From the IMG/VR virus record IMGVR_UViG_3300015371_000011, positions 1-64,000 of that record: a stretch of DNA of 64,000 nt. One strand, written 5' to 3'. The notes under the pieces are model-generated. The model was not told the DNA's origin. It saw only the letters and a program-made list of their open reading frames with translations, and made no database searches. Shown here piece by piece: positions 8,865-16,446 of the stretch (the stretch's first letter is position 1; every line of letters begins with the position of its first letter). This DNA is from a virus. Position numbers and translations under genes: made by a program.

Positions 8865-9164
8865 TTATGGGCGCGAGACGACTACCCAGCCAACCGGCAA
8901 ATTGGCTGCTGGTGCTACCGAGCCAGCCATCGAAATGTTGAAACCGCCAGCGCGTATACTCGAAACCATTACACCCTTAACGCTATCGGTTAACGTGCTC
9001 GCATACATTTGCGGCGTTAAGATAACCACGCTGCCACTTTTAACCGATGCCGCGCCGACTGACACGGTTGTCGTGCCTGAGCCGACGGTAGCAACGCCGG
9101 CCATGCCCGCAAGGCCAACCAGGCGCCCAGCCCGTGTGCTTAGAAATCGCTCTTTTCTACGCAT
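8865..9164 (-). CDS. Hypothetical beta-rich structural protein
   Basis: The 99-residue protein begins MRRKERFLSTRAGR and is then dominated by Gly, Ser, Thr and Val strands. It lies just after the capsid gene cluster, overlapping its upstream neighbour by 8 nt, which favours a head-associated role. Nothing in it identifies a family. Confidence 0.6.
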   Translation of the reverse strand: MRRKERFLSTRAGRLVGLAGMAGVATVGSGTTTVSVGAASVKSGSVVILTPQMYASTLTDSVKGVMVSSIRAGGFNISMAGSVAPAANLPVGWVVVSRP

Positions 9165-9510
9165 CTTTTTTCTCCTGCCTTAGCGAGACAGACGGCGTTC
9201 CGCCCGCCTTGCGCACATCGCGGTCAAGCCTGCGTACCATGTCCTCTAACTCGCCTATGCGCTTGGCCTGCTCATCACATAGAAGTTTCAACTTGCCGTA
9301 GGCTTGCTTCATGTCACTGGTATTGTGGACGCCAATGACTTTAAGAAATGAATCAGGGTCGCGGAAATCAACCTGCGCCATGCAGTCATTGCCGTACTTC
9401 GACTTGGCGTACTTGCGCCCAAGGCTAGATGAGTGGCGGTCCAATAACGGCTCGCCCGGCATGACGTGAAAGCGCTCAGTCTTGATTTCTTTCGCGTAGA
9501 CCCACTTCAT
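9157..9510 (-). CDS. Hypothetical protein with C-terminal coiled coil, follows capsid gene
   Basis: The start at 9510 (MKWVYAKEIK) lies 2 nt from the capsid stop (TGATATG). The 117-residue protein has a compact N-terminal half and a heptad-like C-terminal helix (KLLCDEQAKRIGELEDMVRRL). Placement immediately downstream of the capsid suggests a head-completion or capsid-associated role, but this is positional inference only. Confidence 0.6.
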   Translation of the reverse strand: MKWVYAKEIKTERFHVMPGEPLLDRHSSSLGRKYAKSKYGNDCMAQVDFRDPDSFLKVIGVHNTSDMKQAYGKLKLLCDEQAKRIGELEDMVRRLDRDVRKAGGTPSVSLRQEKKDA

Positions 9511-9511
9511 A

Positions 9512-10510
9512 TCAAGCACAACCTACGATCAGATAACCCAAGTCAGGACCGACCGTCTTTTCGTCCTGAAACATATGGACTTCAACGGATTCGGTTTTCG
9601 GCCTGCGGTTGTCGTATCGCTCCGCGGCCAGTGCGCCAGGGAATCCTGCTGGGGTCCATCTAAAAGTGTAGCCGTGCGATGGCTCAAGCAAACCAGGTGT
9701 CGGGTTGACATACAGCATGACGCAGCTCGTGCTCCAGATGTCGGCATATGTAGCAGTGCCCGCGCCTTCAGCCGTTGTGGTCTTTTGTCCGCGCCCAACT
9801 AGGATGCGGTCAAAGCCGAATACATTGGCCACCTGCGATTCAGTCACGCCGCCGCCGCCCACGTTGTCACCCTTGCCGCGAATGAAGTCGATCACGTCAG
9901 GGTGCTTCATGAAGTTGATCCATGACGGATGCGAGAAAATCACCACATTGGGCATGTAGCCCGATGCGCGTCTGATAGCATTCACGCCTGTGTAAATATC
10001 ATCGACAGGCGTTGAGTTGTCGGCGTCACCCCATGTGGCGGATAGTGCGGTGCTCGACGTCATATTCGTGGTGGTCGTGAGCGTTACCGCTTCACGGTCT
10101 TCCCACGCTAGATTGAGTCCGCTCACTACGCGCCGGGTTGCCGATTCACGGATATTCAAGGATGCGTCGGCGTTTTCCAGGTCTTCGTAGGGTATGTCCA
10201 TTGCGAGGGCGTAATTGCGAATCGAGTATGTGTCACTCGACACATCCATTGCGATTCGGTTCGCCTCCATGCCGCGTGCACGGACAGCGTTATGCACCCT
10301 CATATTTTCCGCTTTAGACCAGACGTAGTAAACGCCCGTCTCTTTATCCACGTTTACCACTGGATAAATGAGCGGTGCGATTAGTCCTTGCGGCTCGTAG
10401 TTGATTGAGATGTTGCTCAGCGGGACGTCGATATGTAAATCACGGCCCGTAGCACCCGCATACGCTCTGGCATCGCCGCGAGATACGTTGCTTGGTAGTA
10501 TTCCGTCCAT
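9512..10510 (-). CDS. Major capsid protein (HK97-fold type)
   Basis: The 332-residue protein has the sequence style of HK97-fold capsid proteins in phages with DUF935 portals: an N-arm with SNISINYEPQGLIAPLIYPV, a central VKxxAxxxI-like helix region, an FSHPSWINFMKHPDVIDFIRG peptide-like segment and a C-terminal VGPDLGYLIVG. It follows the protease-scaffold and a DUF2190-like decoration gene, the canonical order. A strong Shine-Dalgarno (CGGAGGAA) precedes the ATG, in line with high expression. Confidence 0.85.
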   Translation of the reverse strand: MDGILPSNVSRGDARAYAGATGRDLHIDVPLSNISINYEPQGLIAPLIYPVVNVDKETGVYYVWSKAENMRVHNAVRARGMEANRIAMDVSSDTYSIRNYALAMDIPYEDLENADASLNIRESATRRVVSGLNLAWEDREAVTLTTTTNMTSSTALSATWGDADNSTPVDDIYTGVNAIRRASGYMPNVVIFSHPSWINFMKHPDVIDFIRGKGDNVGGGGVTESQVANVFGFDRILVGRGQKTTTAEGAGTATYADIWSTSCVMLYVNPTPGLLEPSHGYTFRWTPAGFPGALAAERYDNRRPKTESVEVHMFQDEKTVGPDLGYLIVGCA

Positions 10511-10539
10511 TGGATTCCTCCGTTTAGCTAATTCGCTAA

Positions 10540-10917
10540 TTAAGCTCCGCCCGCGCGATACGGGTTAATAAACGCTTCGGCAATTAGTCCGCTATCCGCG
10601 CCCGTCACCAGATAGCCATACTTCCACTGCCCACTATTGGTCGCCGTAATGCCCCATCCGCCAGAGCCAGCCGCGATCTCGGTGCCCGCACCCAGCGATG
10701 ACGAAATGTAAAGCTTGGTGTTGCCTTGGTTGACAACAGCCGCATGCTCGGTGTGCTTGGGCTTATTCTGCAACACGCCTTCAGCCTGTCCGCCGCTGGC
10801 AGGTAGGTAAACGTGTATGCCATCGGGTGACTTCGCAACAAACTTGAACTGCAGGCCGGATAAATCGCCGCTGGCCACGCAGCTAATACCGTCTCTTGGT
10901 CCTCTGACTACAGCCAT
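10540..10917 (-). CDS. Capsid decoration protein (DUF2190-like)
   Basis: The 125-residue protein lies between protease-scaffold and capsid and has an AGGAGG Shine-Dalgarno. Its sequence resembles small capsid cement proteins of the DUF2190/gpD kind: a Gly-rich beta barrel with AHTEHAA-like turn, GWGITATNSGQWKYG and a C-terminal GLIAEAFINPYRAG. It most likely stabilises the expanded head. The family call rests on position and sequence style. Confidence 0.65.
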   Translation of the reverse strand: MAVVRGPRDGISCVASGDLSGLQFKFVAKSPDGIHVYLPASGGQAEGVLQNKPKHTEHAAVVNQGNTKLYISSSLGAGTEIAAGSGGWGITATNSGQWKYGYLVTGADSGLIAEAFINPYRAGGA

Positions 10918-10948
10918 AGTAGCCTCCTGTTATAAGTTTAACGGCGGT

Positions 10949-11563
10949 TTAATTCCGTGTCGTGTTGTACTTTTGCGCCAATACGGGATTTTTGCGCTGT
11001 GTCTGCCTGAATGCATCGCTGTAAGAAATCGTCTTGCCGTTGGCGGACTGCTCTTCCTGATATTTCTTGGCAAGGCGGTCCAACTCCGCGCCTGGATCGT
11101 CCAGCGGCTCCTCGCGTGACTCTGGATCTTCGCCGCCCTTGCTGAATGTCTTGAATATCGAGTTGCGACTTTCAAATAGCGACTCGAAGATTTTAGCCGG
11201 CGAGTCCTCTGACTCACGCACCTTACCGCTGCCGCTCTCGTACACTTTCACCTTATCGGCCTCGTCGGGTATCCACTCGCGCAGCGCCCGCACGCGACCC
11301 TCTTCGGCCGGGCTGATCTTGCCCGCCTCTTTCATATTTGAAAGCCAGTTCTGGATCTGCTCGCTGCGTTTCTCCAGTGCCAGCTTTCTCACTTCGGCCC
11401 GCAAGGCTTCGGCCTCTTTTTCCTTTTCAAGCTTACCCTCTTCGCGCGCCTTGATGACGCGGTACTCGTACTCTTTCTCTTTTTCCGCCGTCATGGCGTC
11501 CACGCGTTGCTTGATAAGCTCGTCAAGCTCTTCCTGACTCACAGTGATATTCTTGTCGGCCAT
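10949..11563 (-). CDS. Scaffold protein from internal start within the protease gene
   Basis: An in-frame ATG at 11563 (MADKNITVSQEELDELIKQ) is preceded by AGGGAGG with a five-base spacer, one of the best ribosome-binding sites in the window although it lies within a coding sequence. Translation from it gives a 204-residue scaffold alone, without the protease. This mirrors the nested C/Nu3 arrangement of lambda, where free scaffold is needed in excess over protease. Confidence 0.7.
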   Translation of the reverse strand: MADKNITVSQEELDELIKQRVDAMTAEKEKEYEYRVIKAREEGKLEKEKEAEALRAEVRKLALEKRSEQIQNWLSNMKEAGKISPAEEGRVRALREWIPDEADKVKVYESGSGKVRESEDSPAKIFESLFESRNSIFKTFSKGGEDPESREEPLDDPGAELDRLAKKYQEEQSANGKTISYSDAFRQTQRKNPVLAQKYNTTRN

Positions 11564-12523
11564 ACTGCCTCCCTTGGGGCTATAAGATTTCGATTTTTGT
11601 TTATTAGCTGACTCCGCGGTAGATGACCCGTGACACTCGATCTTGAGGGCATTACAGAACGCACCTGGATCGACACCCTTGCCTTCCATGTGGCCCATGC
11701 AGCGGGTGCGAAACCCACTCGCCTCGCCAAACTTGTCGCACATGCCCTTGATGGTGTTCTCAGGCATGTTCATGGCGAAATGAAACTCGCCCGCCTTGTC
11801 GTAAAACCCGACCTTGACTTCGCTAAGGTTGGCAAACTCCATCCTTTTGGCGCACGACTCGCAAACCTCGCTCATCTCGGCGTGCGTCAGCCACAGTTCG
11901 TCTTTGGGATGATTATGAAAAACGAGACGCTTGCTCCTATCCCAACTAAACACCTCATCATCGGTGCGGGAGACAGTTGGAGGTAGAGTCGCTGGCTTCG
12001 GCTCTATCTCCAACTGGGCAAGGCGTATCTCATTGTTGTTTTCGTCGTAGCGCAAATACGCGCCGCCTTCAGATCGAGAATACAGCAATTCTATTTCTTT
12101 AAGATTGGTGAGTGCGGGAATGTCGGCGCCGAGAAAGGCAATGGACTTGAGCACGCGCGGATATTTCGTGCCGGCGTCGGCGTAGTTCCAGTATATTTCT
12201 GACGATACGCGGCTATAAGCGCCCTTCTTAATCAGGTCAGCAAATCGCCTTGGCACCTTGGTCAGATCGGCTAAGAGTTTCTTGCCGCTACGGTAAATCT
12301 TGGTGGCGTAGCCTAGTGCTGGTGCACCGAATACCTTGCGTGCCTGGTCGGCTAACTCCTGCCCGTCCGCATGGCCTGCCTTGACCGTTGGCTTGAACCC
12401 CACCTGATCAAAAGCAGACACCATAGCGTCAAGGTCGGCTTCGCTGTAAACATCATTGTTGAATGTGCCCGCAGCAAAGATTTCAAGTCCGTTGATGTCT
12501 ATGGTTGGTGTTTCTTCAGGCAT
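10949..12523 (-). CDS. Prohead protease fused to scaffold
   Basis: The 524-residue protein starts at 12523 (MPEETPTIDING), just after a terminator hairpin. Residues about 10-160 look like the Mu-I/DUF2213-type prohead protease (VKAGHADGQ, SRVSSEIYWNY, LKSIAFLGADIPA with candidate His and Ser). Residues about 215-300 are a Cys-rich insert (CESCAKRMEF, MCDKFGEASGFRTRCMG). The C-terminal 200 residues are a charged, heptad-rich scaffold (EKEKEYEYRVIKAREEGKLE). As in lambda C/Nu3, the scaffold also has its own internal start. Confidence 0.75.
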   Translation of the reverse strand: MPEETPTIDINGLEIFAAGTFNNDVYSEADLDAMVSAFDQVGFKPTVKAGHADGQELADQARKVFGAPALGYATKIYRSGKKLLADLTKVPRRFADLIKKGAYSRVSSEIYWNYADAGTKYPRVLKSIAFLGADIPALTNLKEIELLYSRSEGGAYLRYDENNNEIRLAQLEIEPKPATLPPTVSRTDDEVFSWDRSKRLVFHNHPKDELWLTHAEMSEVCESCAKRMEFANLSEVKVGFYDKAGEFHFAMNMPENTIKGMCDKFGEASGFRTRCMGHMEGKGVDPGAFCNALKIECHGSSTAESANKQKSKSYSPKGGSMADKNITVSQEELDELIKQRVDAMTAEKEKEYEYRVIKAREEGKLEKEKEAEALRAEVRKLALEKRSEQIQNWLSNMKEAGKISPAEEGRVRALREWIPDEADKVKVYESGSGKVRESEDSPAKIFESLFESRNSIFKTFSKGGEDPESREEPLDDPGAELDRLAKKYQEEQSANGKTISYSDAFRQTQRKNPVLAQKYNTTRN

Positions 12524-12528
12524 TACAT

Positions 12529-12571
12529 AAAACAAAAGGGCGACGGAGAATTAAAATCTCACATCGCCCTT
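12529..12571 (-). terminator. Rho-independent terminator upstream of the protease gene
   Basis: On the minus strand an 8-bp stem (AAGGGCGA / TCGCCCTT) with a further GAG/CTC pairing in its loop is followed by TTTTGTTTT. It sits between the methyltransferase-like gene ending at 12672 and the protease start at 12523, so it could lower read-through into the head genes. The rest of the gap (12572-12671) holds only a weak CCGC/GCGG hairpin and no gene that I can see. Confidence 0.6.
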
Positions 12572-12671
12572 GCTTTCGACTGATCGCGCCCGCTAAGGCG
12601 GCCAGGATGTAATCGGGTCGTTTTAAGTTATGTGATTGTTACGCCTTAGCAATGCGTTTTGCAAGCACTTT

Positions 12672-13166
12672 CTATCTCCGCTCCAAAAGCGCCCACCCCT
12701 GCCCGCTTTCGCGCGTGACAAAATCATCCACATTCACCTGATCCCGCACCGCATACACAAATATTTTCTCAGCCGCGTTCAAGTCACCATTCACCAGCGG
12801 CAGCACGTCACCGCGCACCACAGCCAAGTCATAGGCGCCTATGCCGTTTTTGTCCGTGCCATAATCGTAGACCTGCGCCACGTCGGCTAGCTTGTGCGTC
12901 TTATAGGCACGCTCGAAATATAAGGCGGCATTTTGTGGCGCGGTATCCCAGCGGCAAATCACTTTAACCTTGCCGTCCAGATTGCGCGCGACCGTGGCCA
13001 GCAAAACTGTGCTGCGGCCGCCTTCGGGCCAGTTGTCCAAGAATGTCGCGCCCTGCCGGCATTGCATGGCTATTGTGTAGAGTTTTAGCGCGGCGTCGGT
13101 GGTGAGAAAGCCAGGATGATTGCCCAACTTGCCGTAGACTATAGGAAAATCAACGAATTTCGCCAT
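12672..13166 (-). CDS. Rossmann-like protein resembling a small class I SAM methyltransferase
   Basis: The 164-residue protein has GNHPGFLTTDAALKLYTIA followed by FLDNWPEGGRSTVLLATVA and KVKVICRW, a layout resembling Methyltransf_24 proteins where the second motif would bind SAM. The usual acidic residue after the strand is replaced, so activity is uncertain. It precedes the terminator and overlaps the upstream gene by 17 nt. Confidence 0.5.
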   Translation of the reverse strand: MAKFVDFPIVYGKLGNHPGFLTTDAALKLYTIAMQCRQGATFLDNWPEGGRSTVLLATVARNLDGKVKVICRWDTAPQNAALYFERAYKTHKLADVAQVYDYGTDKNGIGAYDLAVVRGDVLPLVNGDLNAAEKIFVYAVRDQVNVDDFVTRESGQGWALLERR

Positions 13167-13380
13167 CTTCGCTCTTCCCGCCGTAGCGCTGCCTGAGCAA
13201 CTCGTTTCGCGCCATGTCCAGCTTATTCACCTGCGCGTTGAAGCGCCTTAGCGCGCCCGCATCCCAGTTTGGACTCGGCGAGCCAAGGCAATCGTCATAA
13301 TATTCTTTGCAGATGATCGACAATTGCGTGCGGTAACTCTCCTCGATTGCCGCCTTCAGCCGCCCGTCGTCGTAGCTCAT
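13150..13380 (-). CDS. Small hypothetical protein
   Basis: The 76-residue protein is charged and probably all-helical (LKAAIEESYRTQLSIICKEYY, RRFNAQVNKLDMARNELLRQ). It overlaps both neighbours by 4-17 nt, as expected of a translationally coupled operon gene. No family is recognised. Confidence 0.55.
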   Translation of the reverse strand: MSYDDGRLKAAIEESYRTQLSIICKEYYDDCLGSPSPNWDAGALRRFNAQVNKLDMARNELLRQRYGGKSEDGEIR

Positions 13381-13631
13381 CGGTTTGGTATGGCGCGCAG
13401 TTTATCGGCTATCTCATTGGCCAGCCACAATTCTGCGGTGTTAATACATGCCTGTTTCATCTCTTCCCGTGCCCGCCTCACCATATCCGCCACCTTGTCA
13501 TCGTCGTAATACACGGCGGTTATCTCATAGGCTATTTCGTCGGCTGATCTCACTTTACACCTGTGATTTGGATTGCACGTCTGATCTATGATTTGCCCAC
13601 AACCTAGACATTTTACTAATAGGCAACTCAT
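13377..13631 (-). CDS. Small protein with N-terminal zinc-binding knuckle
   Basis: The 84-residue protein has CLGCGQ followed by CNPNHRC near its N-terminus, giving four or more possible zinc ligands. A long amphipathic helix follows (DDKVADMVRRAREEMKQA). Function is unknown. Confidence 0.55.
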   Translation of the reverse strand: MSCLLVKCLGCGQIIDQTCNPNHRCKVRSADEIAYEITAVYYDDDKVADMVRRAREEMKQACINTAELWLANEIADKLRAIPNR

Positions 13632-14272
13632 TTTGATGTCGTCGTACAGCGTGAGTCGCTAAACCCGCCGTTAAACGTGCCGATCTTGGCCCGCACCTCT
13701 ATGCAGTACGCGGTATATCTTTTGCGATTTATCCAGTCATACGTCACCGTGTCCGCTGGCAAGGATGCCACGAGTGCATATTTCTGATTGCCTCTAGCAG
13801 TACGGCCCCACAACTCAAAACCCGTTTCGTCAGGTGTGTCGTCGTAAGTAACCCGTATGCTTGACGATGAGATGGCCGCCAACGTGAGTCCTTGTGGTAC
13901 GGCAACCTGGGGCGGTGCCAGTGCAGGCGAGGTCCAGCACTGCTGCACTGACGGCGTACTTGAGGCAGCGCCGCCCGCCGTACCAATTATGTCCCAACAA
14001 TGATTCACATTGCCCGCATCGGTAAATGTGTTCTGCATCGTGACAGTGGGCGCATTGACCGTGCCGATCACAATTTTGGTCCCGCTCGCGTCGCTGCGCC
14101 TCACCTGAAAGCCCGTGGCGGCCACAATGTTCGTACTAGGTACGCCTGCCGTCCAGCTGAGTGTCACCACGCAGTTCTGTGAGACACCCTGCGTCACTGG
14201 CGTGCAGACCTTCTGCGCCGATGCCACACTCGCCCACATGATGAAGGCTAGCACGAATAGAAGTCGTTTCAT
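13628..14272 (-). CDS. Exported protein with two Fn3-like domains
   Basis: The 214-residue product has a clear signal peptide (MKRLLFVLAFIMWASVASA). The mature part reads as two fibronectin-III-like units: residues about 25-115 (VVTLSWTAGVPS...HCWDIIG) and about 125-212 (VPQGLTLAAISSSSIRVTY, ELWGR, YCIEVRAK). It is one of several Sec-exported proteins in the late operon and may act at the host surface. Its partner or ligand is unknown. Confidence 0.65.
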   Translation of the reverse strand: MKRLLFVLAFIMWASVASAQKVCTPVTQGVSQNCVVTLSWTAGVPSTNIVAATGFQVRRSDASGTKIVIGTVNAPTVTMQNTFTDAGNVNHCWDIIGTAGGAASSTPSVQQCWTSPALAPPQVAVPQGLTLAAISSSSIRVTYDDTPDETGFELWGRTARGNQKYALVASLPADTVTYDWINRKRYTAYCIEVRAKIGTFNGGFSDSRCTTTSK

Positions 14273-14281
14273 GGTTGATCC

Positions 14282-14488
14282 CTATGCCGTCTCGATCTTA
14301 ATGGTGCTCACCACTTTGACAATCACATAGCCATCAGACGGCTTGGTGAATATCTGCTGGCGGCAATTGCTATCCGTGCCGCACGATGTGAGCGCACGCC
14401 TGAATTGGCGCTCGATATTGACGCATTGCTCAAGTACGGACGGCCCCGCCTTGGCCTGCGTCTCGTAGTCTAGGCGCACGTTGAGCAT
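14282..14488 (-). CDS. Small hypothetical protein
   Basis: The 68-residue protein carries three closely placed cysteines (ALTSCGTDSNCRQQ plus LEQCVN) and a C-terminal strand. It follows directly after a two-helix membrane protein and could be part of the same functional cassette. No family is recognised. Confidence 0.5.
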   Translation of the reverse strand: MLNVRLDYETQAKAGPSVLEQCVNIERQFRRALTSCGTDSNCRQQIFTKPSDGYVIVKVVSTIKIETA

Positions 14489-14674
14489 CTAGCGGAGTCT
14501 TATCACTGGACCAAACCCGCCGATCATCTGCAGCAGCCACAAAAGCACAAACACAACCACTACGATGTAGCAAATATTCTTAATCCTCGCGTCAATCGGC
14601 AAAAGATTCAGCACGTATAATATGAGACCGATCAATATCAAGAAAACCAAGATACCGACTAGGCTAATCTCCAT
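14489..14674 (-). CDS. Small two-helix membrane protein, holin-like
   Basis: The 61-residue protein is almost entirely two membrane helices (EISLVGILVFLILIGLILYV and NICYIVVVVFVLLWLLQMIG) joined by a short polar turn (PIDARIK). This matches a widespread family of small phage and bacterial membrane proteins and is compatible with a class II holin. A papain-like protease lies three genes upstream; no classical endolysin is evident nearby. Confidence 0.6.
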   Translation of the reverse strand: MEISLVGILVFLILIGLILYVLNLLPIDARIKNICYIVVVVFVLLWLLQMIGGFGPVIRLR

Positions 14675-14675
14675 G

Positions 14676-14900
14676 CTATTCTCCTTGGTAAAGATAGACA
14701 GTACCGCCGCTAAATCTCACCGTGTAATCCTCGCCCTCACGCTCCGCATGATACCGAAACACACCGCCGTCTAATTGCCTGTCGTTATAGAACCCGCATA
14801 CCCACACGCGCGTATGCACCACTTCTTCCTGCGCGAATTGGTTGCGCAAGAATGGCGGTATCCAGCGGCGCGGAAATATCGGGTCTATTTCACTAGGCAT
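14676..14900 (-). CDS. Small hypothetical protein
   Basis: The 74-residue protein (MPSEIDPIFPRRWIPPF... VYLYQGE) appears to be a small beta-barrel or OB-like unit judging from alternating strands at its C-terminus. It starts inside the 3' end of the short gene upstream (16-nt overlap). Nothing identifies its role. Confidence 0.5.
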   Translation of the reverse strand: MPSEIDPIFPRRWIPPFLRNQFAQEEVVHTRVWVCGFYNDRQLDGGVFRYHAEREGEDYTVRFSGGTVYLYQGE

Positions 14901-15013
14901 TTATAACCGTAATCCTCAGGGTCAGGCTCAATGAATCGGCCACGATAAATACGCCACAATAAATAGGCTATCCAGTACGATTTCTGCAATGACTTGTTCT
15001 TAGGATTTGGCAC
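14885..15013 (-). CDS. Very short basic/aromatic peptide gene
   Basis: A GTG at 15013, inside the stop of the papain-like protease gene, opens a 42-residue frame ending TAG at 14885. The product (KSYWIAYLLWRIYRGRFIEP in its middle, then an acidic PEDYGY) is protein-like, and it fills the only gap between its neighbours with overlaps at both ends. It is short, so the call rests on operon packing. Confidence 0.45.
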   Translation of the reverse strand: MPNPKNKSLQKSYWIAYLLWRIYRGRFIEPDPEDYGYKCLVK

Positions 15014-15716
15014 CGTTTATCAGCGGGAGCGCTGTGAGTTTCTTTTCGACGGCAGCCGCGACTTCGCCATCTTCCAATATAAGCCGCTCCAAGTCCTTAA
15101 ATCCTATGTAGCACTCGCCGCTCAATCCCCAGCTATCGGACCAAGAATTGCTGAGTTTGGCCAAGGCACGCTTGGTATCCGCGCCGCGCCATAACAAGCA
15201 GTGCCCACCGACTACCCGCGCACGTGGCGTGATTGAAATGATGCCTTCTTTATCGGGATACGTCATGGACGAGTACCAAGTCACACCAATTACCGTTGGA
15301 CCCATAGTCAGCACCCACTCTACGGCAGGCTGCAACGTGAACGCCCAGACATAGGATTTCAGCCGGCCCATGCCCATGACAGCCTCGGCACCAGCACGCA
15401 CAGACGTACCTAACTGGCGATCCACGTCGGTATCGTTATCTGGCCATTCGTCCAGCAATATGGCCTTATCATAAATCTGCTCCGCCGTCTGAATCGTGGC
15501 CGTGGTCTGAATTGGCGCGCATCTTAAGAAATTGGCCCAGCCCGCACCGACACAAATTCCTTCATTGCCCTGGTCCAGATTCCTAGCCGCAATCTTCCAC
15601 GTCTTGCTCGTAGGCAGCACGACCTTGGCCGGCGATGGTAACAGGCGCCTCATCAGAAAGCCCTTGTCGCGCTCGTCCTTGCTGACGCGCCGTCCGAATG
15701 ATGGTGCTTTAGCCAT
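15000..15716 (-). CDS. Papain-family (C1) cysteine peptidase
   Basis: The start at 15716 forms a TAATG junction with the previous gene and gives 238 residues. The catalytic set is readable: oxyanion Gln and nucleophile Cys in DQGNEGICVGAGWANFL (about residue 58), His in VVGGHCLLWRG and Asn in LSNSWSDSWG. That is the C1A order Q-C-H-N. It lies between the MuF/portal genes and the holin-like gene. It may cleave head proteins, act on host proteins after delivery, or help lysis; the sequence does not decide. Confidence 0.75.
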   Translation of the reverse strand: MAKAPSFGRRVSKDERDKGFLMRRLLPSPAKVVLPTSKTWKIAARNLDQGNEGICVGAGWANFLRCAPIQTTATIQTAEQIYDKAILLDEWPDNDTDVDRQLGTSVRAGAEAVMGMGRLKSYVWAFTLQPAVEWVLTMGPTVIGVTWYSSMTYPDKEGIISITPRARVVGGHCLLWRGADTKRALAKLSNSWSDSWGLSGECYIGFKDLERLILEDGEVAAAVEKKLTALPLINGAKS

Positions 15717-15988
15717 TACGATAATCCGATCTGTTTGCGCCACTCTAATGGGCGCCGTTCGTTGACCCAAAAACTAACCTTGTTATGGACGGTCATTGCA
15801 CACACATTGAATTCATCGGCAATCTTATTCAGGACGTCTTGTTTACGCATAGAGGGAAGGGCGCGGCGCAACTCTAAATAGCGTATTGCGATGTCAATAT
15901 CCCGCATTAGAAGCCGATAGTGAGCATTCTTCGCTTCTGCTTTAGCCGCCGCCTTATATGGACTGAATGGATGTTTTTCACGGCCCAT
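15716..15988 (-). CDS. Small helix-turn-helix-like protein
   Basis: The 90-residue protein is highly basic at its N-terminus and contains a stretch resembling a helix-turn-helix (RKQDVLNKIADEF-NVCAMTVHNKVSFW). A DNA-binding or regulatory role in the late operon is possible, but the motif is not strong. Confidence 0.5.
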   Translation of the reverse strand: MGREKHPFSPYKAAAKAEAKNAHYRLLMRDIDIAIRYLELRRALPSMRKQDVLNKIADEFNVCAMTVHNKVSFWVNERRPLEWRKQIGLS

Positions 15989-15992
15989 ATTT

Positions 15993-16187
15993 CTATTCGA
16001 TTCGCGCCAACATCATTTCTAACTGGCTCTTGCGCCGTGCCAAACCTGCTAGCTTTGCGCTCAAGTCGGCGACCTGCTTGTTTAGCGCGGCCAACTCTTT
16101 CTCCAACTGCTTGCGCTGGTCGCTCTTGGCGATACCTGCTCCTATACCGAGAAAGCCGCCGCTACTTCTTCGCTTTCTTGATCGCAT
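15993..16187 (-). CDS. Small coiled-coil protein with basic N-terminus
   Basis: The start at 16187 (MRSRKRRSSGGFLGIGAG) leaves a 26-nt overlap with the upstream gene, more natural than the longer frame from 16220. The 64-residue product is a heptad-rich coiled coil (KQLEKELAALNKQVADLSAK). Function is unknown. Confidence 0.5.
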   Translation of the reverse strand: MRSRKRRSSGGFLGIGAGIAKSDQRKQLEKELAALNKQVADLSAKLAGLARRKSQLEMMLARIE

Positions 16188-16371
16188 CAAGCCGCGCCTG
16201 CTGCCCTTGCAGCCGCTCAATCTTGGCCAGCATGTCGTCTATCGTGGTCATCAATGCCGCGGCAGTCGCCTCGTCTGGCGGCGGGTCGGCGGCCAGCTGC
16301 TCCTGACAGTGCAGAATCTGCTCCTCCGCCTTGGCAATCATCTTGTTTAGTTGATCTGTTTTTGGTGCCAT
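16162..16371 (-). CDS. Small coiled-coil protein
   Basis: An AAGGAG Shine-Dalgarno six bases before the ATG at 16371 selects this start (MAPKTDQLNKMIAKAEEQIL). An upstream ATG at 16446, directly after the MuF stop, would add 25 residues but lacks a ribosome-binding site. The 69-residue protein is helical with a Pro-rich hinge. Function is unknown. Confidence 0.5.
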   Translation of the reverse strand: MAPKTDQLNKMIAKAEEQILHCQEQLAADPPPDEATAAALMTTIDDMLAKIERLQGQQARLDAIKKAKK

Positions 16372-16446
16372 ATACATCTCCTTGTTTGAGTTGATAATTT
16401 CTATCCTGTGCTTGTCGAACCAGAAATAAAAGTCACCCGCCGTCAT

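Noticed and set aside
11067-11537. Serine-rich plus-strand frame opposite the scaffold
   Set aside because: The Ser/Leu runs arise from antisense reading of Glu/Lys-rich coiled-coil codons.
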